Assembly (NCBI GenBank): GCA_964482325.1
Contig: CAYZXD010000008.1
Coordinates: forward strand, 20,649 to 84,648
Length of the DNA stretch: 64,000 nucleotides
DNA from: CAYZJV01 sp964482325
GTDB lineage: Bacteria > Spirochaetota > Spirochaetia > Sphaerochaetales > Sphaerochaetaceae
Reading direction: 5' to 3'
How positions within the stretch are numbered: position 1 is the first letter of the stretch; every line of letters begins with the position of its first letter. Made by a program: the position numbers and the translations under genes. A model generated the notes under the pieces. The model was not told where the DNA came from, did no database searches, and was given only the letters and a program-made list of their open reading frames with translations. Of this stretch, positions 9,031 to 18,166 are shown one piece after another.

Positions 9031-11349
9031 TCATTTGGGTGCCATCTCTTTTTTCATGCGCTCTATCTCCATCAACACGCGCTCAGCTGTTGCGGGATGT
9101 TGAAGATGACACACAGCAGTGTGTTCGTTTATTGATTCGATTGCATCTCGAATTGCCATGAATGCGGCAAGCCCATAGAGCAAGGGAGGTTCTCCCACTC
9201 CCTTTGATCCCAGAACACTGGAAAGTGCATTGTGAGATTCCATGAGATCAATATCGAGAAGCTCAGGATAATCGTTACATAATGGTACTTTATAGGTGGA
9301 AAAACTGCTTGCAGAAATTCTGCCGTCAGCATGAGAACGCAATTCTTCCATAGTTGCATACCCATACCCCTGCATAAATCCGCCGATAATTTGTCCCCGA
9401 TCGATAGGAGTATCGATAACTCGTCCTCCTTCATGGCAGATATGCACCTCCACCAAACGAGACATACCGGTAAGCAGATCAACTTCGGAAACAACCAGAC
9501 AATTTCCTGTGGTGAAATATGAGAACGGAGTTCCTTTCCCGTCTTTCATCGAATAATACAATCCGGGAGTTGCATAGTGTCCCTGAGCACCCATCTTGTA
9601 CCGATGGAAGTAGCAGTACGATGTGAGTTCTTCAAATGTATGACGTTCATGCCTGAGTCGGTTATCCCACCACAGATCATCCTTAAACTCAATATTCTCT
9701 GGATAGGGGTACAATCCATGCACTTCATGGAGCATCTCTGCCGCAGCTTTTCTCATCGATTCCTGGATCTCAAGCGCGGCTATTCGTGCAGCATATCCAT
9801 TCAAATCAGTCCCAGTAGATGCAGCAGTAGAGGCGACACTACCGATCCGTTTCGTATTGGTACTTTCACAGCGAATACGATCGGGCGACACGCCAAATGT
9901 TTCAGCAACAATTTTTTGCACCTTTCGATATAAACCTTGCCCCATATCGATGCCACCATGACTTACACTGATGCTTCCATCACTGAAGACATGGATCAGC
10001 GCATTGCCCTGGTTCAGAAATGTTGCCGTAAATCCAATTCCATATTTTACCGGAAGAAATCCCATTCCCCGTTTGACAAATCGATGGCTCTTATTGAATG
10101 CATCGACTTTTTCACGTATGGAATCTATACCTATCCGCTGGTTCAAGCGCTTCAGTAACGCAGGAGATGCCACCTCATAGAGTGCTTGTCCATAAGGAGT
10201 TATTTGTCCCTCCTGATAAAAATTCATCTGTTGGACATCGAGAAGCGGTTTGTGCACCGTATTGGCTATCTCCGCCATAATGACTTCCATTGCCAAGGTT
10301 GCCTGAGGAGCTCCAAATCCACGGAAAGCAGTATTTGCAGGGAGGTTTGTTCTGCAGCTTCTTCCTAAAATATGAGCATTTTCCAGGTAATAAGGACCAT
10401 CGATCCCCAACATCGCCCGTTCCATGATCGCAATGGTGAAATCCTCATAGGCTCCTCCATTTGCATCCATAATCACATCAAATGCAGTTATTTTCCCCGC
10501 ATCAGTACATCCTACTTCATAGGTAAATCTGAAAGGATGACGTTTCCCTGTCCAGGCCATATCATCTTCACGATCAAGAATACAACCGCATGGGTTCCCG
10601 GTAAGAAGACAACCCAGGGCAGCGAATCCCGACCACATGGTGCCCCCTCGCTCCTTACCACCGAATGCACCTCCCACTCGCAGCACATCGACTTCAATAT
10701 CACTGTTTTTCACTCCGAGAAGGATGCTCACCACATCCTGCACGTCAGAAATCCCCTGGGTGGCACAATATAATTTCAGACCGGATCCATGCTCTCCCGG
10801 CATGGCATAGGCCCTATTGGTTTCAATATATGCATGCTCCTGTGCACAGGTTTCAAATACTCCGCTGACGATATGTGCACTCTGGGAAAAGCCTTTTTTG
10901 AGATCTCCACAGGCAACTACCAGATGTTCACCGAAAAAACTTTCAGCGGCAACAGCTTCATCAAAGGTGGTGATCGCAGGCAGGGTCTCACAGCTTACGA
11001 TAACCTCACGGGCGGCATCTCTGGCTGCCTCCCATGTTTTTGCAACTACACAGGCAACTGGTTGACCGATATATTCAACAACCTCTTCAGCCATGAGCGG
11101 TTCTTCACTGCGTTGAATTGCTCCGATTTCATTCTTGCCCGGAATATCTGCTGCAGTATAATACGCAACAACATCTTCCCGATTTGTAATCGCAGTGAAA
11201 TCGATGTGTGATACACGCCCTTTTGCGATGGGAGAAACCACAGGGTAGATATAGTACATATGATTATGAGCAATCGTTTCCCCTGCGAAACGACCCTCTC
11301 CTGTTGCCAATACCACGGTAGGGTTATCGTATAGTGTATGATCCAACAT
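9031..11349 (-). CDS. xdhB: Xanthine dehydrogenase, molybdopterin-binding subunit
   Basis: A 772-residue large subunit of the molybdenum hydroxylase family, of the usual length for bacterial XdhB. Recognisable blocks are VGGAFGGKERGG (cofactor binding), FRGFGAPQA (the substrate-binding Arg) and the active-site glutamate motif GVGEPP near the C-terminus. The segment aligned with the bovine Glu802 region reads LDREDDM, so Asp may occupy that position; this alignment is from memory. The enzyme would oxidise hypoxanthine or xanthine. The gene starts three bases after xdhA, with AGGAGGT upstream. Confidence 0.92.
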   Translation of the reverse strand: MLDHTLYDNPTVVLATGEGRFAGETIAHNHMYYIYPVVSPIAKGRVSHIDFTAITNREDVVAYYTAADIPGKNEIGAIQRSEEPLMAEEVVEYIGQPVACVVAKTWEAARDAAREVIVSCETLPAITTFDEAVAAESFFGEHLVVACGDLKKGFSQSAHIVSGVFETCAQEHAYIETNRAYAMPGEHGSGLKLYCATQGISDVQDVVSILLGVKNSDIEVDVLRVGGAFGGKERGGTMWSGFAALGCLLTGNPCGCILDREDDMAWTGKRHPFRFTYEVGCTDAGKITAFDVIMDANGGAYEDFTIAIMERAMLGIDGPYYLENAHILGRSCRTNLPANTAFRGFGAPQATLAMEVIMAEIANTVHKPLLDVQQMNFYQEGQITPYGQALYEVASPALLKRLNQRIGIDSIREKVDAFNKSHRFVKRGMGFLPVKYGIGFTATFLNQGNALIHVFSDGSISVSHGGIDMGQGLYRKVQKIVAETFGVSPDRIRCESTNTKRIGSVASTAASTGTDLNGYAARIAALEIQESMRKAAAEMLHEVHGLYPYPENIEFKDDLWWDNRLRHERHTFEELTSYCYFHRYKMGAQGHYATPGLYYSMKDGKGTPFSYFTTGNCLVVSEVDLLTGMSRLVEVHICHEGGRVIDTPIDRGQIIGGFMQGYGYATMEELRSHADGRISASSFSTYKVPLCNDYPELLDIDLMESHNALSSVLGSKGVGEPPLLYGLAAFMAIRDAIESINEHTAVCHLQHPATAERVLMEIERMKKEMAPK

Positions 11350-11352
11350 GAA

Positions 11353-12825
11353 CTACACCTCCTGATTCATGCTGTTTGTATGTGCAATAAAGTGTTTTAT
11401 GACATGATTCTTTACCAGCTGGTCCCGGTAGGCACCACTACCACGTACATCATCAAGGGTACTGCACCGCGTCAGTAAAGAATCTCCGATTTTCTTCAAT
11501 AAATCCTCATCAAAGGTTTCCGGAAGCTCCTTTCCTTCGGTAATATTCTCTATTGCAAAGGGGATTGGACCGACGCCCCCGAACGCCATATCCCATTTGA
11601 CGATCACCGTCCCTTTCAGATAAACCACAGAAGCAGAATTGACGGTTGCAATATCAACATCCTTTCTCCGGGAGGTCTTCTCAAAATGCACTGATTGAGT
11701 AAGATTTTCTTCCGTATGAAGAGGAACCGCGATATCGACGATGAGATCCCCCGATTTCAATGCCGTTTTGCGGTAATCAATGAAAAAGGACCGCAATGGG
11801 AGCTGTTCAACACTTCCCGAATCACTTCGCAGAATACCTATTGATGCATCAAGAGCTAGGAAAAAGACGGTAGTGTCACCAATCGGTGAGGCATTGGCAA
11901 TATTGCCGGCAATGGTAGCGGCATTTCTGATTTGTGTTGAAGCCATGAGATGGGCTACATGAGCGAATGTCGGCAGGTGTTTCTGTACCAGAGGATGGCG
12001 TGCACATGCAGCAACAGACAGCTGTGAACCGATATGTAAGATCCCATCTTGTTCTTCAATACTCTGAAGCTCTTTAATTCTGCTGATATCTATCAAAGAG
12101 GCGTCTTTAGGAATTTTGCGTTGCTTGATCTGCACCTCTACGTCTGTTCCTCCGGAGATGAGGATTCTGGATGTATCGGCATCTGTCAGCTCGCGATATT
12201 CTGCTAGGGAAGCAGGCACGTGATACCCCCTGCCCCCCTGAGATTCCTGAATTCTCTTTAACTCGTCCATGGTTTCAAACACATATGCTGGGATGAGTTT
12301 CTCCGATAATGCAGAACTCTGGTCTGCCTCGAATGTCTTGATTAAGGTTTCTCCTGCTTTCCGGATTCCTTCATATCCAGTACATCTGCAGATATTTCCC
12401 TGCAGGGCAATTTCAACTTCTGCCATGGATGGGTGTGTATTCATGGCAAATAGGGCGAAGAAGGACATGATGATTCCCGGGCTGCAAAAACCGCATTGAA
12501 CCCCGTAGGAGTTAATAATATGCTGTTGAATAACATGAAGCCGGGTATGATCACCTAAACCTTCAATGGTAATGAGGTGTTTCCCATGCAGCTTCACCGC
12601 CGGATAGATACAAGAAGCTATCGCACAGAATTCCATGTGATCCTGATTGACACTTCCAAGCGCAACGGTACAAGCTCCGCAATCACCTTCTCCACAACCT
12701 TCTTTGGTTCCCATCAGATGGAATTCTTCCTTAAGCAAATTTAGTGTCGACATTTTCGTATCTACTTTCACCGAATGAAAGATTCCATTTAATAAAAACT
12801 CAACTGTCACAAGTTCCGTATTCAT
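11353..12825 (-). CDS. xdhA: Xanthine dehydrogenase, [2Fe-2S]/FAD subunit
   Basis: A 490-residue fusion of the two small modules. Residues 1-160 carry both [2Fe-2S] clusters: EGCGEGDCGAC with a downstream Cys (plant-type cluster), then CGFCSPG and CRCTGYEG. The C-terminal part is the FAD-binding domain, with ISGGTDVEVQ, NAATIAGNIANASPIGD and an XDH-type C-terminal domain. With xdhB it forms the complete electron path Mo to Fe-S to FAD. AGGAG precedes the ATG, 17 bases after the regulator gene. No xdhC-like maturation factor is seen in the window. Confidence 0.92.
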   Translation of the reverse strand: MNTELVTVEFLLNGIFHSVKVDTKMSTLNLLKEEFHLMGTKEGCGEGDCGACTVALGSVNQDHMEFCAIASCIYPAVKLHGKHLITIEGLGDHTRLHVIQQHIINSYGVQCGFCSPGIIMSFFALFAMNTHPSMAEVEIALQGNICRCTGYEGIRKAGETLIKTFEADQSSALSEKLIPAYVFETMDELKRIQESQGGRGYHVPASLAEYRELTDADTSRILISGGTDVEVQIKQRKIPKDASLIDISRIKELQSIEEQDGILHIGSQLSVAACARHPLVQKHLPTFAHVAHLMASTQIRNAATIAGNIANASPIGDTTVFFLALDASIGILRSDSGSVEQLPLRSFFIDYRKTALKSGDLIVDIAVPLHTEENLTQSVHFEKTSRRKDVDIATVNSASVVYLKGTVIVKWDMAFGGVGPIPFAIENITEGKELPETFDEDLLKKIGDSLLTRCSTLDDVRGSGAYRDQLVKNHVIKHFIAHTNSMNQEV

Positions 12826-12842
12826 GTGCTCTCCTGAAAAAG

Positions 12843-13601
12843 TTACTCCTGATCGGTATAAACGTCCTGACGACGCAAAATGCTTAATTTGATGTACTTG
12901 GTATCCAAAAAGGCATTCACGTACATTACCGGTTTATGCTTAATTGAATAGTAGACTGACTCTATAAGAAGCAACGGCTTTGGCGAGGATGTATCAAGAT
13001 GGGTAAAACCTTCCAAGTCTGAGGAAGATCTGGCCTGAAGCTCAGCAATATCGTGAACAACGGTAATTCCTGATTTATCAAAAAGGTACTCAAAAGTCGA
13101 AATCTCCAGTTCTTCGGAGATTATTTCCTGTTGTCCAAGTAACAAGCGGGGAAATATGTCTTCGCAGAACACTACAGGCTTTGCATCTGCATAGAATATT
13201 TTCCTGACCGTCACGACCATATCGTTGCTCGACAGATTGAGAGCTTTTCGGACTTTTTCGTCAGGTTTCCCAATCGTCACATCCTCAAGAGAAACTCCCG
13301 CTTCATACCCGCTGTTGCGGATTGCCTGTTCAAATTCTACGGCAGGAGTAAGACGAACCTTCATTTTCATCATATCCCTATTTACATAGGTTCCCTTACC
13401 ATGAATAGAAACAAGCAGACCATCCTGTTCAAGCTGTTTAATGACCTCACGCAATGCGATTCTACTCACACCCAAGGTGCCAGACATATCTATCTCGCTT
13501 GGCAGCTTGCCATCTCCCTTCGGGTCCATCTGCTTTATGTATGTGATGAGCGCCCTGCGAATCTGTGTACGTATGGATGTAGTTCTGATGCGTTGGGTCA
13601 T
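12843..13601 (-). CDS. GntR/HutC-family transcriptional regulator of the purine operon
   Basis: The 252-residue protein has an N-terminal GntR winged helix (KLPSEIDMSGTLGVSRIALREVIKQLEQDGLL, then GKGTYV) and a C-terminal UTRA effector domain (KVRKALNLSSNDMVVTVRKIF, PVVFCEDIFP). It is the first gene of the minus-strand unit that continues into xdhA, xdhB and the importer. A perfect 10-bp inverted repeat lies 22 bases upstream of its start, so it most likely represses its own operon until a purine ligand binds. The ligand is an inference from context. Confidence 0.88.
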   Translation of the reverse strand: MTQRIRTTSIRTQIRRALITYIKQMDPKGDGKLPSEIDMSGTLGVSRIALREVIKQLEQDGLLVSIHGKGTYVNRDMMKMKVRLTPAVEFEQAIRNSGYEAGVSLEDVTIGKPDEKVRKALNLSSNDMVVTVRKIFYADAKPVVFCEDIFPRLLLGQQEIISEELEISTFEYLFDKSGITVVHDIAELQARSSSDLEGFTHLDTSSPKPLLLIESVYYSIKHKPVMYVNAFLDTKYIKLSILRRQDVYTDQE

Positions 13602-13622
13602 GAATCCCTACTCCTTCCGATA

Positions 13623-13645
13623 GGTAAGAGGTCTTACCTCTTACC
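13623..13645. promoter_or_regulatory. Putative GntR operator of the xdh-importer operon
   Basis: GGTAAGAGGT, three bases, then the perfect complement ACCTCTTACC. A shorter inverted repeat (GGTAAG-4-CTTACC) is nested inside. It sits between the likely promoter (TATGCT-type -10 near 13660 on the minus strand) and the regulator start codon, the right place for repression. Confidence 0.7.
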
Positions 13646-13798
13646 TTGTGAATAAACTAGCATAGGATTCTTGCTTTTCGCAAGAGAAAAATGGTAATTA
13701 CTGCTTCACTTTTCAGGTGAGTAGGCAAGGCTCCTGCACAGCGAGATCCAACATGCAGATAGCGAGGCTACAAGTCATGCATAAAGGGATCTGAAATT

Positions 13799-13828
13799 GA
13801 AAAATCCACTGAGTTTTCCCCAGTGGAT
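13799..13828 (-). terminator. Intrinsic terminator after tRNA-Leu
   Basis: ATCCACTG, nine-base loop, CAGTGGAT, followed on the minus strand by a TTTTT run. It lies 28 bases after the tRNA-Leu 3' end. The 13646-13798 stretch below it holds the regulator promoter and nothing else I can name. Confidence 0.8.
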
Positions 13829-13856
13829 AATTCTTGATTTTTATACGTGTGGTAAT

Positions 13857-13940
13857 TACCGGCGATCGGACTTGAACCGATACAGGATTGCTCCCAATAG
13901 ATTTTGAGTCTATCGTGTCTACCAATTTCACCACGCCGGC
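13857..13940 (-). tRNA. tRNA-Leu (CAA)
   Basis: Full cloverleaf of 84 bases with the long variable arm of a class II tRNA. Acceptor GCCGGCG/CGCCGGT, anticodon stem ATAGA/TCTAT around CTCAAAA (anticodon CAA), T-loop GGTTCAAGTCC. The 3' CCA is not encoded. Confidence 0.95.
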
Positions 13941-14005
13941 AGGCCATACATCCTGAACGAAAGTTACCTTACACTATTGTACAAAAAAACGCAACATCAG
14001 AAGAG

Positions 14006-15355
14006 TCAGAGAAGATACTGATCGCGATTCTGCAGATGTTCTTCATAGGTCTGTGCAAAATGGATATCCCCGGAGCTGTCATGCAGATAATAAAACCACT
14101 GATGCGCTGCAGGCCGCATAGCTGCGTCGATAGCGGCAGTACTGGGACAACCAATTCCGGTGGGAGGTATCCCCTTCACGCGCCGGGTATTATACGGGTT
14201 ACTCTCATTCAGCTCTGAGGTGGATAGGGCACGATCCCAGGCATCGTGAGCATAGCGCAGCGTTGCATCAATCCCGAGGGGCATATCTGCACGAAGACGA
14301 TTATAGATCACCCCGGCAATATCGGCCATCTGCAGGACATTATGCGTCTCCCGCTGAATCATAGAGGCAATAATAATCACATGCGACAGGGGCACATTTA
14401 AGTCCTCAAGCTCAGACAGATAAGGCCGAATCGTATCATTCAAGGCATCCTGCATCTCAACAGCTAACCCATCTACAGTGACAAAATGATAATTTCCACT
14501 CAAAAACCAACCTTCGATGAAAGGCAATCCCCGTTCCTGCTGAAGTTGCTGTACCGCATCCTTGAACGTTCCCTTCTCTGCAAGTTTGAGCGAGGCCAAC
14601 TGCTGATCGATATCGGCAATAGTGGATCCCGCATATATGGTGACAAGTTGCTGAGATGGTTTCGCCACTTCAGGCGTTACCAGTTGTATAGCGACTAGAG
14701 CCTGTGGGAGGTTTGGCTCGAATAGATAGCTCCCTGCTTGAATTCTTGTTGCCTGCCCATGTACTTCAAGATATCGTTCAAAAGCCTTAGCATCGGAGAC
14801 AATCCCGTAATCAGCCAAGCGGGCTGCTACAGATCGGGCACTCATTCCGGTATCAATGGTAATCATGATCGGTTCATCAGAAATTCCGAGAGATGCCAAT
14901 GGGCGATATCCTACGATCTGCCAGGCGATGAGCGATCCAAGCAGGAGGGCAATCAGGACGATTGCCCCGATGAAGAGTGGAAGGGGAATATGAACTGAAA
15001 GCGGTTGAGCCTTTCCTGTATATTTCGATTTCTTACGTTTTGTCTTTTGGGTATGCTGCCTCTTCGATCGTGCTGCACCTGTTTTTTTACTGCCCTGCGA
15101 GGATGTCTTTTGGGATGTTTTCTTAGGTTTTGATTGTGTCGCAGCAGATTTCTGCTTTTCCCCTGAAGCGGTAGGTAAAGATTTCTGAGGTTTTGCCACA
15201 GTTTTCGTACGTTTTTGATTTGTAGCGGTTCCCGCCTTTCTTCTTTCACTGACCTCTTTCTTTGCATCTTCACGAGAGGGAACCCGTGAACCGAAACTGA
15301 GATCAAGCTGAAGTGGCTTTTGATCCGAAGATGATTGCTTATCGTCCACGGTCAA
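14006..15355 (-). CDS. mltG: Endolytic murein transglycosylase MltG
   Basis: A 449-residue membrane-anchored YceG-family protein that cuts nascent glycan strands and so sets peptidoglycan strand length. The first ~130 residues are strongly basic and Lys/Thr/Ser-rich (cytoplasmic, low complexity), followed by one transmembrane helix (LFIGAIVLIALLLGSLIAW). The periplasmic part has the LysM-like region and the catalytic block SMIQRETHN with the conserved Glu, then VIYNRLRADMPLG. The long basic N-tail is unusual but known in several spirochaetes and actinobacteria. It overlaps the upstream coiled-coil gene by four bases. Confidence 0.9.
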   Translation of the reverse strand: MTVDDKQSSSDQKPLQLDLSFGSRVPSREDAKKEVSERRKAGTATNQKRTKTVAKPQKSLPTASGEKQKSAATQSKPKKTSQKTSSQGSKKTGAARSKRQHTQKTKRKKSKYTGKAQPLSVHIPLPLFIGAIVLIALLLGSLIAWQIVGYRPLASLGISDEPIMITIDTGMSARSVAARLADYGIVSDAKAFERYLEVHGQATRIQAGSYLFEPNLPQALVAIQLVTPEVAKPSQQLVTIYAGSTIADIDQQLASLKLAEKGTFKDAVQQLQQERGLPFIEGWFLSGNYHFVTVDGLAVEMQDALNDTIRPYLSELEDLNVPLSHVIIIASMIQRETHNVLQMADIAGVIYNRLRADMPLGIDATLRYAHDAWDRALSTSELNESNPYNTRRVKGIPPTGIGCPSTAAIDAAMRPAAHQWFYYLHDSSGDIHFAQTYEEHLQNRDQYLL

Positions 15356-16494
15356 CCATCCTCCCGATCCAAACTCAACAACAACGACCGCTTCAAATTT
15401 GCAATATGTTCACGGTTTTGCATTATCGATCGCTGAATCTCTTCAATTTGTCCGCTATATTGATCAATGAGTTGCCGAAGATGAGCGACCCGTTCTTCAT
15501 CCTGTTCTATGAGATACACGAGTTCACCTATTTCCTGCTCAATCTTCAGTTCATCAATCTGTCGATTCAGCTGGACACCGATTCGCTCATGACGTCGGAT
15601 CTGATCATAACACCGGAGAAGTTCGGCATGTACCGAAATAGATTTCCAGGGATGCTCAAGGGAGCACACCAGGGTTCCATACTGTATGGCAAGTGATCGA
15701 ACAAGTTCCGCCTGAACGCTCTTTGCATTCTGCAGCTCAGACAACTTTCGTTCCAAAGAGCTTGGGCCTGCCGCCTCTTCCAATTTCCCTTTATTGGAGG
15801 AAATCTGCTGATGCAATACGGCAAGTTCCTCCTCCCATACCCCAAGTTCACGGGTAAGCGTCAGGTAATCAGCATCAAGCGATACTGCTGCAGCACTGTG
15901 GAGATGTTTGATACAGGAGGCTTTGGCAACGTCCTGTCCAATCTGAACAAAAAACTCCTCGTGTCCACGGGTGAAACTGGCAAGACGTCGAGCTATTATC
16001 GCTTCCTGCATTTTTAGCGGCAGTCTCAAAATCAGTGATGATTGTTTCACTTTCCGGCTGGTAGAATCATGTGATTGCTTTAATGAAACCACTTTTTGCT
16101 GCATCTCATGGACTCGAGGAACGGTTTGCTTAATTATGGTTGACAACACATGACTGGTAGCCTCTTCCCAGACGATGACTCCAATTCGGGCATATACCAC
16201 ACGGAGCTGTTGACGATGTGCTTTCACTGATTCTTTAACCTGAGCAATACGGGCATGAGCATCATGCAGACTCTGTTCAATCTGTTTGAGATTTTCAATA
16301 CGAGCATTACAATCATCAAGTTTGGCCTTCTCCTGTGCCAGACGATGATAGAGGTCCACCGAACCATCAGCAACTACCGGCTGAGGGAGATCGAGGATAA
16401 GCATCCCCAGGTCTGCCAACAGTACTTCCATGTCGTGACGAACAACGGTAATCTGCCGTTCAACCACCTCAATCTGGCTACGCTGTCGCCCCAT
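15352..16494 (-). CDS. Coiled-coil protein of unknown function, coupled to mltG
   Basis: I do not recognise this 380-residue protein. It has no signal peptide or membrane segment and is predicted from its sequence to be almost wholly helical, with long heptad-like stretches at about 60-130, 195-260 and 300-375 (for example LRQLIDQYSGQIEEIQRS). The gene overlaps mltG by four bases, so the two products are made together, and a cytoplasmic structural or scaffold role in wall growth is possible. GAAGGAG precedes the ATG. The reading frame is long, intact and has normal codon use. Confidence 0.7.
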   Translation of the reverse strand: MGRQRSQIEVVERQITVVRHDMEVLLADLGMLILDLPQPVVADGSVDLYHRLAQEKAKLDDCNARIENLKQIEQSLHDAHARIAQVKESVKAHRQQLRVVYARIGVIVWEEATSHVLSTIIKQTVPRVHEMQQKVVSLKQSHDSTSRKVKQSSLILRLPLKMQEAIIARRLASFTRGHEEFFVQIGQDVAKASCIKHLHSAAAVSLDADYLTLTRELGVWEEELAVLHQQISSNKGKLEEAAGPSSLERKLSELQNAKSVQAELVRSLAIQYGTLVCSLEHPWKSISVHAELLRCYDQIRRHERIGVQLNRQIDELKIEQEIGELVYLIEQDEERVAHLRQLIDQYSGQIEEIQRSIMQNREHIANLKRSLLLSLDREDG

Positions 16495-16544
16495 GACTGC
16501 TCCTTCTCCACGCGATTACCGTATAGTACCATATTGATACTTCC

Positions 16545-16573
16545 TTGACAAAGCTACTCTCACTCTATATTCT
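16545..16573 (+). promoter_or_regulatory. Promoter of the DEAD-box-derived gene
   Basis: TTGACA (16545-16550), 17 bases, TATTCT (16568-16573); an overlapping TATATT gives a 15-base spacer. The leader to the ATG is about 48 bases and carries GGAGGAGG. Confidence 0.55.
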
Positions 16574-16628
16574 GAACGGCAGATGATAGAAAAGAGCATC
16601 GCATGAATGAATTCTCCGTGGAGGAGGA

Positions 16629-18164
16629 ATGAGTACGTATACTATCCCCTCCCAGCTTCAGAGCAAACTACAGAACCAGACAGGTAACCAGCCAGAAGTT
16701 CCCCGTATTGTAGAGGCAGGGAATATGGCTGTTTCTTACGCTGTACTACGTTCAATTGAAATTGCACAGCAGTTCAAGACCGCAACTCATGCCAACAACC
16801 CGGCAGTGCTTCTCCTGTTTTCGCAGGAAGATTTACGTGCGCAGGAAGCCACCCTGACTTCTGCTTCAGTGACTATTCTGTCACAGACCCGGTCGCCACG
16901 TGAAGACCTCTCTCTTTTGCACGACGAATCACTGGTACTGGCAACTACACCACAACGAGCTATCGATCACATCAGAAGAGATAATATTCTCCTCTCCCGA
17001 ACTCAAGCGGTGGTACTTGCCTACCCTTTGGCCAAAGCAGCAGAGGAGTCAAATCAGGAACTGACTGAACGAGAGCAGGTTTTTCTTGACGACTGTCGAT
17101 TCATATTTACCAAACTGAGCCCTGATACCCACCGAGAATTATTTATTGAAAGCCTTGATCATCTGGTACGATCTCCTCAGGAACTGATGGGCGACCCCAT
17201 GGTAATTTCGAGAGCTGATTGGGAGCAGCCGCAAATACCCATACAGTGTTACCCCTGTGAACCTGAGGACACCAACACCGTACTCGATATCCTGTGCACC
17301 ATGCAGCATGACAGGTATATCGTAGTACATCACCATGACACAGCCTGGCGGTCATTGAAAACCCGGGTACATCAACGTATCGGTTCCCAAATCCAGTTCA
17401 CGGATTTGGCTCTGCAACATCTTGATAAAGCGCAGCAGAAAATTGGAAACTCAATTGCACCTGTGCTCGTCCTCGGTTGCAGCAGTACAGAACTGGTCAC
17501 CCTGGTACGAACGATGCAGGAATGGAAGTTCTGTCCGGAACAACTGATATGCATCTGTTCACCGCAAGAGGCACAACACATCATTTCATCCAAGGAGACT
17601 TTACTGATGAACACAGAAAAAAAAGCGATCCCCGGATCCGACGAAGTAATTGCCGGAAAAATCCAGATGCTGGTGGCAAAACTTGCCGTAGATTCCAACC
17701 CGGAAGAACTGGAAAGCCTGAGAAAACTCTTTAAAAAATACGTACCGTTTCACCGGCGAGGCTATTTTACCGCCTATCTGCTCCGTGAGTTACTGAGTGA
17801 TAAAAAGCCCTCGGGCAACCAGAAATCTGCAGCAGCACAGACTCCCAAATCGAACGAAGCAGCAGAGAAACCACAGCGACCAAAGCGTCAATCCACACGC
17901 AATAAACCGGTCGATATCCCTGAAGGAGCTCGTACACTCTATCTCAATATCGGGAAGATGCGCCGGCTGTATGCAAAAGAGCTCTCCCAAATCCTTCAGG
18001 ATAAACTGGGAATTTCCCGTGACGAAATATTTTCCATCCGGGTACATGATAAATACTCCTTCATTACCCTCTCCCAGGAACATGCAGAAAAGGCCATTGA
18101 AGCATTGAATGGGATGGATATCAGGGGGAGAACGGCAACTATCACTTATTCCAATAAGGAATAG
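16629..18164 (+). CDS. Degenerate DEAD-box-like protein with C-terminal DbpA RNA-binding domain
   Basis: A 511-residue protein. Residues ~430-508 form a DbpA/CsdA-type RRM (ARTLYLNIGKMRRLYAKEL, EIFSIRVHDKYSFITL, ALNGMDIRGR), which binds structured RNA. The N-terminal ~330 residues keep the layout of two helicase RecA domains but not the catalytic motifs: motif Ib TPGR reads TPQR, the DEAD position reads AYPL, SAT reads TKL, and there is no GSGKT P-loop (AGNMAVSYAV in its place). It is therefore probably an ATPase-dead RNA-binding protein, perhaps for ribosome assembly. A basic linker (~390-428) joins the parts. The MBL gene follows after two bases. Confidence 0.82.
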   Translation: MSTYTIPSQLQSKLQNQTGNQPEVPRIVEAGNMAVSYAVLRSIEIAQQFKTATHANNPAVLLLFSQEDLRAQEATLTSASVTILSQTRSPREDLSLLHDESLVLATTPQRAIDHIRRDNILLSRTQAVVLAYPLAKAAEESNQELTEREQVFLDDCRFIFTKLSPDTHRELFIESLDHLVRSPQELMGDPMVISRADWEQPQIPIQCYPCEPEDTNTVLDILCTMQHDRYIVVHHHDTAWRSLKTRVHQRIGSQIQFTDLALQHLDKAQQKIGNSIAPVLVLGCSSTELVTLVRTMQEWKFCPEQLICICSPQEAQHIISSKETLLMNTEKKAIPGSDEVIAGKIQMLVAKLAVDSNPEELESLRKLFKKYVPFHRRGYFTAYLLRELLSDKKPSGNQKSAAAQTPKSNEAAEKPQRPKRQSTRNKPVDIPEGARTLYLNIGKMRRLYAKELSQILQDKLGISRDEIFSIRVHDKYSFITLSQEHAEKAIEALNGMDIRGRTATITYSNKE

Positions 18165-18166
18165 TT

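Noticed and set aside
10789..11211. Long open frame antisense to xdhB
   Set aside because: It is a codon-bias shadow of xdhB; no start signals or family match.
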